Part shown: positions 52,601-60,358 of the stretch, one piece after another
How positions within the stretch are numbered: position 1 is the first letter of the stretch
Layout of the letters: each line of letters opens with the position of its first letter
Source: OFTM10 sp964344055
GTDB taxonomy: Bacteria; Actinomycetota; Acidimicrobiia; Acidimicrobiales; Aldehydirespiratoraceae
Direction: 5' to 3'
Length of the DNA: 64,000 bases
Assembly (NCBI GenBank): GCA_964344055.1
Contig: CAYFLT010000016.1
Span: forward strand, 1 to 64,000
Notes under the pieces: generated by a model
Databases searched by the model: none
Told to the model about the DNA's origin: nothing
What the model saw: only the letters and a program-made list of their open reading frames with translations
Position numbers and translations under genes: made by a program

Positions 52601-52934
52601 TCTCGTTCGGACTGTCGAGAGCGGGCCGGACCGGCAACAGGACCGGGGTCGATCCGGCCAACACGGATCCCAGGAAGCCGAGCCACAGCGCTTCCGGCGA
52701 AGAGGCGGCGATCAGGACATGGTGGTCGTTGCCGGTCCCCGCCTCGGTGAGCGTCTGGGCGACACCCGCGCATCGATCGAGGAAACTGCGCTGCGTGTCG
52801 ACCTCGAACCCTCGCGCCCGCCGGTCGTAGAAGCCGACTGTGGAAAGATCGTCGCCCGCGGCGAACCGGTGCCAGAGCAGCGATGGCAGGTCGAACGAGG
52901 GAAGATCAGTGAAGTCCGGCACGGGACGTGACAC
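49674..52934 (-). CDS. Trifunctional fatty acyl-AMP ligase - acyl carrier - alpha-oxoamine synthase
   Basis: About 1086 residues in three parts. (1) FAAL/acyl-CoA-synthetase-like domain, ~1-575: P-loop FTSGSTGSIKPVLMTH (~178), SWLPLYHDMGLIGM, TYGLAEATL, GDIGFMHDGELYL. (2) Carrier domain, ~595-665: DLGFDSLALIELTL, with the phosphopantetheine Ser (~631). (3) PLP alpha-oxoamine synthase, ~690-1086: DHGAHNSIHEAAEL, VYVDDAHGFGILG, AGLSKAFSSMAAF (PLP Lys ~917), GGFRVSITANNTDDEV. Relatives of part 3 (serine palmitoyltransferase, KBL, BioF, CqsA) condense an acyl thioester with an amino acid and lose CO2. Inferred product: an alpha-amino ketone lipid or signal. GTG 52934 has GGAG 8 nt upstream; GTG 52943 possible. 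Confidence 0.88.
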   Translation of the reverse strand: MSRPVPDFTDLPSFDLPSLLWHRFAAGDDLSTVGFYDRRARGFEVDTQRSFLDRCAGVAQTLTEAGTGNDHHVLIAASSPEALWLGFLGSVLAGSTPVLLPVRPALDSPNEIAAKLRVAWSSLPQARLLVQAGATGPCIDTNGLPWTPLLTDQARGDLFDWISQTPGDVHRPHHLQFTSGSTGSIKPVLMTHRNVVANTWGLARRMEARPEDHVVSWLPLYHDMGLIGMAMLSLTAGAHLRLLSPFDFLADPANWLQAVTESPGSITAAPNFAFDYTTRRVSESRMGGLDLSSWKKCYCGAEPVDTATIAAFLERFGPVGMRPEAMQPTYGLAEATLMATMPFTGDIPHQVSISTSSISFGGPVDIVGSGLLTESVEDPSAAVTHVVALGTPAEEMGVEIVAEDGTIVRVDDTAGEVVVSGPSITPGYLMPDGSIDRFEGGRCPTGDIGFMHDGELYLIERIKNIIIKNGQNLSAAAIERALAELCEMPLDNFAVIETSITDMGSGIAAVVEPPRKTDPSEVTSAVLRAVRDLELPIDEIVVLDRNGIPRTTSGKKQHACLRAQLRSGDLKIASRTSTLAMIGPDEVGVIDLDRVDERARVLRLVESHARRRGWVGTRIEEDHHLATDLGFDSLALIELTLDIEREFGHGVPEERLNELNTVSDILRIASDDSSAGCLLTATLQKLIDEIPQIYRRVDLQTGRQLRIDGRWITDFGSLNYLGLDLHPDVINSVAPAVKEWGVHPSWTRAVASPSPYFDLEERLAALVGAPDVMVFSTITLLHFGVLPKLATAADTLIVDHGAHNSIHEAAELTAARGAALRAFDHRHLETLEEALRDAPGRPVIALNGVYSMTGAMPDLAAIQKLASEHGALVYVDDAHGFGILGANPDLANPYGHGGGGVVRHQNLSFDNLVYVAGLSKAFSSMAAFVTCRSAEERQLFESASTSIFSGPIPVASMASALAGLQVNEREGDARRRILYRLSDLLIGGARERGYVFDNELTFPIVNLVIGDVPRVVRASQILWDRGILYTPSVFPAAPLDRGGFRVSITANNTDDEVEQLLDALDAVEAELGRPDHVPDQRLLREV

Positions 52935-52999
52935 GAGAACCACTCCAGGTGATGGTCAGGGCCATGGGACCATAGTCCCGGGACCCTGCTCGTGACAAC

Positions 53000-53008
53000 T
53001 TATCCACA
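53000..53008 (+). promoter_or_regulatory. Perfect DnaA-box sequence TTATCCACA
   Basis: TTATCCACA lies in the intergenic space between the FAAL fusion and the GGDEF-EAL gene. The 12-mer CTTATCCACAGG recurs on the other strand at the opposite end of the GGDEF-EAL gene (DnaA box 56478-56486). Confidence 0.45.
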
Positions 53009-53035
53009 GGGGCGACACGCACCCTGCGTGGTGGC

Positions 53036-56000
53036 TCAGTCGGAGCGGTTACTGGAGAGTAGATCCCGGTCGTTCAGCTCGTCACCGATGAGCTCGACCG
53101 GTGCGGGCCGCTCGAAGTAGAAACCCTGCGCCTTCTCGCACTGCATGCCGCGAAGCGCGTGGGCCTGGGCGCCGGACTCGATGCCCTCGGCGACCACCCG
53201 CATGTCGGTCTCGGCCGCCATCTCGATGATCGATCGCACTTGCGCCTCGGCACGATCCGACGACTCGCCGTCGAGTCCGATGACGAGGGAGCGGTCGATC
53301 TTCACACCGGAGAACGGCAACGACTGGAGTGCGGAATACGAGGCGAACCCGGCACCGAAGTCGTCGGCATAGAGACCGACGCCGAGCTCGCGGATCTCCT
53401 TCAGGCGGCGGACCATCCGGGGGGACTCCTCGACCACGACGCTTTCGGTGAGTTCGATGATGACAGTCGAAGGGTCGAGCTTCAGTCGTTTGATGGCCCC
53501 GTCGATGTCGTCGACCAGGCTGGGGTCCTCGAGTTGGCGGCCTGACACGTTGATGCTCATCGTCAGGGGTGGACGGTTCGGATACTCGTCCTGCCAGATG
53601 CGCAGTTGCTCGAGGGCCTCGTCGATGAGCCACCGCCCGATCGGGACGATGAGGCCGGTCTCCTCCGCGAGTGGGATGAACACACCTGGTCCGACCATCT
53701 TCCGCTCGGCGTGGTTCCACCGCATGAGCGCCTCGAATCCGGAGATCGCTCCGGTCGCGAGATCGACCACCGGCTGGTAGTGGAGGAGCAGCTCGCGCCG
53801 CTGGAGCGCACGGGCGAGGTCGGCCTTCAGCTCGAGGCGTTCGAATGCGCCCTCGTGCATCGACTCGTCGAAGATGACGACGCGGGACTTGCCACGATTC
53901 TTGGCGCCGTGCATCGCGAGGTCGGCACTGCGCATCAGCGTCTCGGGCGTGGCTTCGTCGAGATCGTCGGCGAACGCAACGCCGATGGACGCATGCAGCA
54001 CGATCTCCCGGCCCGCGATGTCGATCGGCACCTCGATCGTCTGGAGGAGACGCTGGGCGATGGAGGTCACCTCCGAGCGAGCAGGGTTGCCCTCCAGCAG
54101 GATCGCGAACTCGTCGCCGCCGAGGCGAGCCGCGGTGTCGCTGCCGCGCAGGAACTGCTGCAGCCGGAACGAGAGGACCTTCAGGAGTTCGTCGCCTGCA
54201 TCGGTGCCGAGTCCATCGTTGACGGTCTTGAAGTCGTCGAGGTCGACCACCAGCACCACCACCGAGTCTTCGCGGCGTGTCAACGCCTGATGGACACGGT
54301 CCCGGAACAGCACCCGATTGGCGATTCCGGTGAGATCGTCGTGGAGCGCCTGGTGCCGGAGGTTCTGTTCGAGGGTCTTGCGCTCGGTGATGTCGTGGGC
54401 ATTGAGAACGATGCCCTCGACACTCGGGTCGTTCAGCAGATTCGTGACCGTGACTTCCAGAATGCGCCACGACCCGGAGGCGTGGCGGACCCTCAGCTCG
54501 CTCGTCTGTGGGACGGACTCGGTCAGGGACATCCGGGCGATCAGGGTGCTCAGAGTCTCTCGATCGCTCGGGTGGGCGAGACTCATGAAGTCCCGGTCGA
54601 GTGCCTCGGGCGGCGCGACGCCGAGGATGGGCTGCGACGACGGGGAGATCCAGGAGATCATGCCGTTGCCATCGAGAACCGCGACCAGGTCACTCGAGTG
54701 CTGCACCAGCGAGCGGAATCGAGCCTCGCTTCGTCGTAGATCGAGCTGGGCCTGCTTCTGGACCGAGATCTCGCTCGCGGTGACCACGATGCCGGAGATC
54801 TCCTCATCGGATCGCATGTCGGATGCGGTGACGTCGAACCATCGCAGGCTGCCGTCGCGACAGATCAACTGCAGTTCCGCCGAACCGTTGTCTGGCTTGG
54901 TGATGATCGAGGCGAGACCGGGCCGGTGGGAGGTCTCCACGAGCGCCTCGAGCGTCCGCCCGAGCAGTTCTGCCTCGTCGAAGCCGAGGAGCCGCGGGCC
55001 GGCCGGGCTCACGAAGTTGATGGTGTCGGACTCCGTGAGCACGACGATGATGTCTGCGGAGTTCTCGACGAGCGACCGGAATCGGCGTTCGGAGCGGTCG
55101 CGGCCGACCTGTTCCCGGAGGGCCGCGGATTCGAGCGCGCGGCCAAGGTCGGAGACGAGCGACGTCAGACGGCCGAGTTCGAGCTCGTCAGGTCGAGTCC
55201 TCGCCTCCAGCGAGACCACACCGGTGTGGCTGCCGACGGCATCGAAGTGCACGTCGAAGGCGAAGGTGTCGCCTTGCCGCGAGCGCTGGGCCGTCGCCGG
55301 CTGCGGTGAACCGTCGAGCGGGCTCGGGCAGGTCGAGCCGACGGAGTGGATCGGGTTCCAGTGATCGTCGTGCCATGAGAAGACGGCAGCTCGGACTACA
55401 CCGCTGACGATCTCGTTCGCGGCCTCGAGAACCGCCACCGCCATGTCGTGTTCGTCGCGAGCGGCAGCAAGTCGGGCATCGGCGGACGCCAGAGCCCGGT
55501 CCATTGCGGCGATCCGCTCACGTCCCTGGGCCAGGGAGTAGACCCGAACCATCACCATGATCGAGACGACGGCCCAGACGCCGATGATGATGACTGTCTC
55601 GATCTGGGTTTCGCCGGTCTGTTCGGCGAGCAGGAGCGCCGGAGGGATGAGGACCGCTGCGGTCATGGCGAGGAGACGCCGGCCGGTCATGTTCGGCATC
55701 GCTTCTTCCGGCGGCATCGTCAACGCCGGCATCGAAGGATGTAGTGCGGCTGCCGCGATCATGATGAACGCCGTCGCACTGGCGAGGGCGCTCAGGATGT
55801 CCGTGCCCGGGAACGGCGTCCTGCCGATCAACTCGAGTTCGACGAACACCTCAGCCAGGAATCCGCCGGCGGCCGCGAGCGCAAGGAAGTAGTAGGCAGG
55901 GGGACGAGCACCGGGACCGATCGCCACCCGGATCGTGGTGAATCCCAGGGCAAGCGTCATCAGGGAGAAGAGGACGCCAGTGGTCTTGCCGGCAGTGGTG

Positions 56001-56548
56001 AGCGAGTCGGCCTGGAGGAACTCGGTCATGATCGTCGACCACACAAGCGCACCGATTCCGCAGACGCCGATCAACGCGTCGAGCGTGTTGGTGCGATCGC
56101 GGTTGGCGAGTCGAGCCCGTGCCATGAGGCCGAGTGCGATGAGAACGGCTCCGTACGCGGCGAGGTCGAACGGCTCCCGCCAGGTGGGGTAGTTCCGGAT
56201 CGGTCCTTCTGAAATGGGGCTGAACCCCTCGGCGACGCCGCCGGCGAGGAACAGGACCAGTGCGGCAGCGAGCAGGTACCAGACGCTCGGCCTCGGAGCA
56301 CCGTGATGGCGTGGACCCTGGATCAACGCGACGACCGAAGCGATGCCGACGACCGCGAAGCTGACGGTGGCGCCGGTCTCGCCCAAGGGCGCGCTGATGA
56401 GGAGCAGCGCGAAGCTCGCGATGATGTATCGCTTCCAACCGACACGGGTCACGAACGTCCAATCGGCAGCCGCCGCCTGTGGATAAGGCTTTGGCCCTGT
56501 GGACTGCCACTTCGACGAGAGGAGCTGCGACCGCCCGACGCAGTCCAT
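53036..56548 (-). CDS. Membrane PAS-PAS-GGDEF-EAL cyclic-di-GMP protein
   Basis: Up to 1170 residues. The first ~345 hold about nine hydrophobic segments. A GAF-like region (~375-480), PAS 1 (~488-600; RFRSLVENSADIIVVL), PAS 2 (~612-735; FRSLVQHSSDLVAVL, ITERKTLE), GGDEF (~740-895) and EAL (~905-1160) follow. The GGDEF motif is intact (RLGGDEFAIL, ~809). EAL residues are also complete (GFEALMRWNH ~936, SINVSGRQL, ELTESVV, YADDFGAGF, KIDRSLV, AEGIES), so both synthesis and breakdown of c-di-GMP are possible. ATG 56548 is used; GTG 56452 is plausible since the first helix follows it directly. Confidence 0.9.
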   Translation of the reverse strand: MDCVGRSQLLSSKWQSTGPKPYPQAAAADWTFVTRVGWKRYIIASFALLLISAPLGETGATVSFAVVGIASVVALIQGPRHHGAPRPSVWYLLAAALVLFLAGGVAEGFSPISEGPIRNYPTWREPFDLAAYGAVLIALGLMARARLANRDRTNTLDALIGVCGIGALVWSTIMTEFLQADSLTTAGKTTGVLFSLMTLALGFTTIRVAIGPGARPPAYYFLALAAAGGFLAEVFVELELIGRTPFPGTDILSALASATAFIMIAAAALHPSMPALTMPPEEAMPNMTGRRLLAMTAAVLIPPALLLAEQTGETQIETVIIIGVWAVVSIMVMVRVYSLAQGRERIAAMDRALASADARLAAARDEHDMAVAVLEAANEIVSGVVRAAVFSWHDDHWNPIHSVGSTCPSPLDGSPQPATAQRSRQGDTFAFDVHFDAVGSHTGVVSLEARTRPDELELGRLTSLVSDLGRALESAALREQVGRDRSERRFRSLVENSADIIVVLTESDTINFVSPAGPRLLGFDEAELLGRTLEALVETSHRPGLASIITKPDNGSAELQLICRDGSLRWFDVTASDMRSDEEISGIVVTASEISVQKQAQLDLRRSEARFRSLVQHSSDLVAVLDGNGMISWISPSSQPILGVAPPEALDRDFMSLAHPSDRETLSTLIARMSLTESVPQTSELRVRHASGSWRILEVTVTNLLNDPSVEGIVLNAHDITERKTLEQNLRHQALHDDLTGIANRVLFRDRVHQALTRREDSVVVLVVDLDDFKTVNDGLGTDAGDELLKVLSFRLQQFLRGSDTAARLGGDEFAILLEGNPARSEVTSIAQRLLQTIEVPIDIAGREIVLHASIGVAFADDLDEATPETLMRSADLAMHGAKNRGKSRVVIFDESMHEGAFERLELKADLARALQRRELLLHYQPVVDLATGAISGFEALMRWNHAERKMVGPGVFIPLAEETGLIVPIGRWLIDEALEQLRIWQDEYPNRPPLTMSINVSGRQLEDPSLVDDIDGAIKRLKLDPSTVIIELTESVVVEESPRMVRRLKEIRELGVGLYADDFGAGFASYSALQSLPFSGVKIDRSLVIGLDGESSDRAEAQVRSIIEMAAETDMRVVAEGIESGAQAHALRGMQCEKAQGFYFERPAPVELIGDELNDRDLLSSNRSD
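56478..56486 (-). promoter_or_regulatory. Second perfect DnaA-box sequence (TTATCCACA on minus strand)
   Basis: On the minus strand CTTATCCACAGG falls in the first codons of the long reading of the GGDEF-EAL gene, or upstream of the alternative GTG 56452. It mirrors the box at 53000. Confidence 0.4.
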
Positions 56549-56587
56549 GCCGCTGGAACGTCGGCTCGCGCACCAGCTGTCGAACGG

Positions 56588-57070
56588 CTAGAAGATCAGG
56601 GCGGCGATCCCCGAATACTGACCCACGAACATGACTGCCCAGATGGTGTTGGCTGCGAGCGCCCAACGAAGGACGTGCTGGCGGATTCCCACGAGTCGGA
56701 GGATCCAACTGGTGAGGATGCCGCCGAGCAGCCACGCGGCCAGGAAGAATCCGACGAGGCTGCCCGCGACGAGCTGTCGACGGATCCTGCTGTTCTGGGT
56801 CTTCTCCGCCATCGAGTTGACCATCCGTTCGACCCGGCCCGCCTTCGCGTATTTGCGCTGCTTCGTCCCGATGATGAACACCGAGATCCCGGAACCGACG
56901 ACGATGTAGATCGGGATCAGGATGGCGAGCGTCGACCAGGCACCGATCTTGGCAGTGAGGTAGACGGCGGGGGCGGCGAAGAAGACCTCGTCCCAGAACC
57001 CGGCGATGGCGAGGCCGATCGCCGAAGCGACCGTCGTGCCGGCCTGATGGGCCCGGGAGCGCGTTCTCAC
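56588..57070 (-). CDS. Small multi-pass membrane protein, unknown
   Basis: 160 residues from GTG 57070, which begins 1 bp after the CDF transporter stop. Four hydrophobic segments: VASAIGLAIAGFW, TLAILIPIYIVVGSGISVFIIG, VAGSLVGFFLAAWLLGGIL and WALAANTIWAVMFVGQYSGIAA. They flank a basic cytoplasmic stretch (KQRKYAKAGRVERMVNSMAEKTQNSRIRRQ). No family recognised. Translational coupling suggests a link with the CDF protein. Confidence 0.6.
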   Translation of the reverse strand: MRTRSRAHQAGTTVASAIGLAIAGFWDEVFFAAPAVYLTAKIGAWSTLAILIPIYIVVGSGISVFIIGTKQRKYAKAGRVERMVNSMAEKTQNSRIRRQLVAGSLVGFFLAAWLLGGILTSWILRLVGIRQHVLRWALAANTIWAVMFVGQYSGIAALIF

Positions 57071-57071
57071 G

Positions 57072-57956
57072 TCACGGGTCGGGTCGGTAGACGTCCGGCT
57101 CGATGTACATGGGGCGGGCTTCGGGGACGTCTTCACGGACATTCGCCTCGAGTCGGTCGATGGCGTTGGCGAGTTCAGCGGCGTCGTAGCTGTCGTCGAA
57201 GTGCACCTTCGCCCCGACCAGCAGCTCGTCGGGGCCGAGATGTTGGGTCCGCAGATGGATCAGACGATCCACACCATCGGTCCGCTCGATCGCCCGGATG
57301 ATGTCGTCACGAACCGAGGGCCGAGCTCCCTCACCGATCAGGAGGCTCTTCATCTCGATCGCGAGCACGACGGCTATGAGCCCGAGGAGGATGCCGATCG
57401 AGAGCGTGCCGATGCCGTCCCACACCGGGGCGTCGGCCACCTCCGCGATGATCAGAGCGACCAGCGCCAACACCAGGCCGACCATCGCGCCGAGGTCCTC
57501 GAGCAGCACCACGGGGAGCTCCGGTGTCTTCGATCGGCGGATGAAGCTCGTCCAGGAGGCCCCGTGGCGGACGCGGTTGGCTTCGACGATGGCCGTCCGG
57601 AACGAGAAGCCCTCGAGCACGATGCCGAGGCTCAGAACGCCGAAGGCCCACGCCGGGCTGTCGAACTCGTGAGGGTGACGGATCTTCTCGATGCCCTCGT
57701 AGATCGCGAACATCGAACCGATCGTGAACAGGACGAGCGCGACGACGAACGACCAGAAGTAGCGCTCCCGTCCGTAGCCGAACGGGTGGGACGAGGAGGC
57801 CTCTCGTTTGGCGAGGCGGCCACCGAGTAGGAGCAGCGCCTGGTTGCCGGTGTCGGNNNNNNNNNNNNNNNNNNNNNNNNNNNNNNNNNNNNNNNNNNNN
57901 NNNNNNNNNNNNNNNNNNNNNNNNNNNNNCGCCTTCGTGCCGCCGCCTGCTGCCAT
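57072..57956 (-). CDS. Cation diffusion facilitator (CDF) transporter, with a 73-N gap
   Basis: About 294 residues. The first 9 residues (MAAGGGTKA) are followed by Ns 57857-57929 that hide the first helices. The readable part begins in helix 2 (DTGNQALLLLGGRLAKR) then SSSHPFGYGRERYFWSF, a CDF hallmark. The second metal site is in VVLLEDLGAMVGLVLAL. The cytoplasmic metal-sensing domain is at the end (RTQHLGPDELLVGAKVHFD). It exports Zn/Fe/Mn by proton exchange. GAGAGGA lies 7 nt before ATG 57956. Confidence 0.85.
   Translation of the reverse strand: MAAGGGTKAXXXXXXXXXXXXXXXXXXXXXXXXXDTGNQALLLLGGRLAKREASSSHPFGYGRERYFWSFVVALVLFTIGSMFAIYEGIEKIRHPHEFDSPAWAFGVLSLGIVLEGFSFRTAIVEANRVRHGASWTSFIRRSKTPELPVVLLEDLGAMVGLVLALVALIIAEVADAPVWDGIGTLSIGILLGLIAVVLAIEMKSLLIGEGARPSVRDDIIRAIERTDGVDRLIHLRTQHLGPDELLVGAKVHFDDSYDAAELANAIDRLEANVREDVPEARPMYIEPDVYRPDP
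57857..57929. other. 73-N gap in the CDF transporter
   Basis: The frame is kept. It hides helix 1 and the first metal-site residues. Confidence 0.9.
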
Positions 57957-58047
57957 GGGGTGTTCCTCTCGTCGCCCGATTCGGTCACGGTTCGTGATGA
58001 GGCTAACCGGCCCCTCAGAACCGATGGTGGTGTGCCGATGAAGACGT

Positions 58048-60348
58048 GTGGCCCCTGGAAGTGCCCGACACTCGCTGCTGTCCCTGACCGAACTGCTGGC
58101 CGGTCTCGGCGACCCCGACACCGACTTCGACGGTGCGGGTGCGCTCGCGACCGTTGCCCAGACCCTCGACGCGGGCTTCGGAGCGGTTTGTGGACGGATC
58201 GCTGCCCTCCAGGTCTTCGGCTTCGACTCCCCGACGGCGGTCGAACGAGAGCTGATCCGGATCGCCCACGCCGCCGATGACCAGATGGAACTTCCCGGAG
58301 TCGGGCCGGGTCATGTCGCCCGGGCGACCGTCGCCGGCACCGTGGGTGTGATCTGGGTGGCGCGCCAGGATCGACCCTTCGACGACGACGAAGTCCAGCT
58401 GCTCGCCACCATCGCACGGATCGTCGGGCTGGCCGCCACCATGCGCCAGGCGCTCGAGGCCGAACGCGACGCCCGCCGCGACCTCGAACGGCGCGTCGAG
58501 GACAACCGCCGACTGGTCGCCCAGTTGCGCGAACGCCAGGGTCTGCTCGACCGGCTGTTTCGCATTCAGCAGTCGATCTCCCATCGCGATCCCACCCAGG
58601 ACGTGCTCGACGCGGTCACCGCCGGTGCGCTCGAACTGCTTGGAGTGGGGCGAGTGAGTCTCCGCCTCCTCGAGGTCGGCGAGATCGAAACCCTCGTACT
58701 CGTGTCGAGTCAGGGTTTCGACCCCGACGAGACCAGCGAGTCCCTCCGCACCGTGGGGGCGCTCAACGGACCGGTCGCTCAGGCCATCGACGAGAACCGG
58801 CTGATCGTGGAACCGGAGACCGCCGAAGACGGCAGTCCGGGAGCGATGATGACCACGCCGGTCACGGTGAACGGCGAGGTTGCCGGCTGCCTCACCGTGT
58901 CGACGGTCGATCCGACCCGTCGCTTCAGTCCTCCCGAACAGGAGGCGCTGATCGCCTTCGCCCAACATGCCTCGCTCGCCCTGCAGGACGCCAGAGCGAA
59001 CGACGCCATGCGAAGCGCCCTCGACCGTGAACGGCATCGGGCGGAGCACGACCCGCTCACGAGCCTCCCGAATCGACCGACCATCCGCGCCGCGCTGTCC
59101 CATCGCATCGGGCTGGCGGACAAGATTCCGATGACCGTCCTGTTCGTCGATCTCGATCGGTTCAAGCTGACCAACGACACGTTGGGTCACGCATTCGGTG
59201 ACACCGTCATCACGGTGGTCGCCGACCGGTTGCGCACGTCGGTTCGCGAAGCCGACGTGGTCGGCCGGCTCTCGGGCGATGAGTTCGTCGTCATCTGTGA
59301 GGGCATCACCGAGGTCGGCGCCATGGAGTTCGCCGAGCGACTCCAGGACGTCATCGCCACACCGATCCTGGACGGACACGTGGACCACGTGATCACGGCA
59401 TCGGTCGGGATCGCCCGGGCCCACCGAGGCGACTCGGCGGAGCAGGTCCTGGCCAACGCCGATCTCGCCATGTACCGCGCGAAGCAGAAGGGGAGGGGCC
59501 GCGTCGAGGTGTTCGACGACACCCTCCGGGAGCAGCTGGAGGAGAAGGTCACGATCTCCCAAGAGCTCCGCCGAGCGCTCGACCAGGGCGAGCTCAGCGT
59601 GCATCTCCAGCCGGTGGTGGAACTCCCGACCCGGCGGGTGACCGGCTTCGAGGCGCTCGTGCGATGGGAACACCCGACGCGCGGGCTGCTCACGCCGGAG
59701 GACTTCGTGCCCCAGGCCGAGGACACCGGGCTGGTGGTCAAGATCGACAAGACCGTCCTGGATCGCACCATCGACCTTCTGGGTGCCCATCCTTCGGCTC
59801 GGCCGATCGCCGTCAACCTCTCGGCGAGGACGTTTGCCGATCCGTCGCTCGTCACCCACATCGCCTCCCGGCTCGCCACCCGGTCGGTCGATCCCAGCAG
59901 GCTGGTGATCGAGGTGACCGAGACGGTCCTGATGGACAGCTCGGAGGCGACCGCCGACCATCTGGAGGCGCTGAGGGATCTCGGTCTCCGCGTGATGATC
60001 GACGATTTCGGCACCGGCTACTCATCGCTGGCCTACCTGCAGACGTTCGACGTCGACGGCGTCAAGATCGACCGTGGCTTCATCCAGCGACTGGGCGAGG
60101 ACCTGCGGGCAGACGCGATCGTCGCAGCCGTGTTCAACATGGCAGCCGCACTCGACCTCATCGTCGTCGCCGAAGGGGTCGAGACCGACGCGCAGATGGA
60201 CCGCGTGGTTGCACTGCGCGACAAGGAGCGCGGATCAGAGCGCGCCGTCGAACTCCACGGTCAGGGCTACCTGTTCGGACGTCCGGTGGAGGGGCAGGCT
60301 CGCCTCGCCGGATTCGTCGAGGTGCCGATGGCGGTAGCGGTTCAGTAG
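58048..60348 (+). CDS. GAF-GAF-GGDEF-EAL cyclic-di-GMP protein, soluble
   Basis: 766 residues with no membrane segment. GAF-like region 1 ~25-130, a coiled link (QALEAERDARRDLERRVEDN), GAF 2 ~170-320, GGDEF ~330-480, EAL ~495-755. The cyclase motif is RLSGDEFVVI (SGDEF), a variant that is often active. EAL residues present: GFEALVRWEHP, AVNLSARTF, EVTETVL, IDDFGTGYSS, KIDRGFI, AEGVET. GTG 58048 start; no clear ribosome site. It lies 92 bp from the divergent CDF gene. The stop TAG overlaps a -10 box for the next gene. Confidence 0.9.
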   Translation: MAPGSARHSLLSLTELLAGLGDPDTDFDGAGALATVAQTLDAGFGAVCGRIAALQVFGFDSPTAVERELIRIAHAADDQMELPGVGPGHVARATVAGTVGVIWVARQDRPFDDDEVQLLATIARIVGLAATMRQALEAERDARRDLERRVEDNRRLVAQLRERQGLLDRLFRIQQSISHRDPTQDVLDAVTAGALELLGVGRVSLRLLEVGEIETLVLVSSQGFDPDETSESLRTVGALNGPVAQAIDENRLIVEPETAEDGSPGAMMTTPVTVNGEVAGCLTVSTVDPTRRFSPPEQEALIAFAQHASLALQDARANDAMRSALDRERHRAEHDPLTSLPNRPTIRAALSHRIGLADKIPMTVLFVDLDRFKLTNDTLGHAFGDTVITVVADRLRTSVREADVVGRLSGDEFVVICEGITEVGAMEFAERLQDVIATPILDGHVDHVITASVGIARAHRGDSAEQVLANADLAMYRAKQKGRGRVEVFDDTLREQLEEKVTISQELRRALDQGELSVHLQPVVELPTRRVTGFEALVRWEHPTRGLLTPEDFVPQAEDTGLVVKIDKTVLDRTIDLLGAHPSARPIAVNLSARTFADPSLVTHIASRLATRSVDPSRLVIEVTETVLMDSSEATADHLEALRDLGLRVMIDDFGTGYSSLAYLQTFDVDGVKIDRGFIQRLGEDLRADAIVAAVFNMAAALDLIVVAEGVETDAQMDRVVALRDKERGSERAVELHGQGYLFGRPVEGQARLAGFVEVPMAVAVQ

Positions 60349-60351
60349 CGT
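60346..60351 (+). promoter_or_regulatory. TAGCGT -10 box formed by the upstream stop codon
   Basis: The TAG stop of the GGDEF-EAL gene plus CGT gives TAGCGT, 7 nt before ATG 60359. Confidence 0.5.
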
Positions 60352-60358
60352 CGCCGCC

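Noticed and set aside
49674..52934. Nonribosomal peptide synthetase module
   Set aside because: There is no condensation domain. The first domain matches fatty acyl-AMP ligase (LYHDMGLIG), and the last is a PLP oxoamine synthase.
53000..56486. DnaA boxes as a replication origin
   Set aside because: Only two boxes 3.5 kb apart, one inside coding sequence, and no dnaA, dnaN, gyr or rnpA genes; not an oriC.
58015..59961. 648-residue minus-strand frame opposite the GGDEF-EAL gene
   Set aside because: Antisense shadow; all conserved motifs are on the plus strand.
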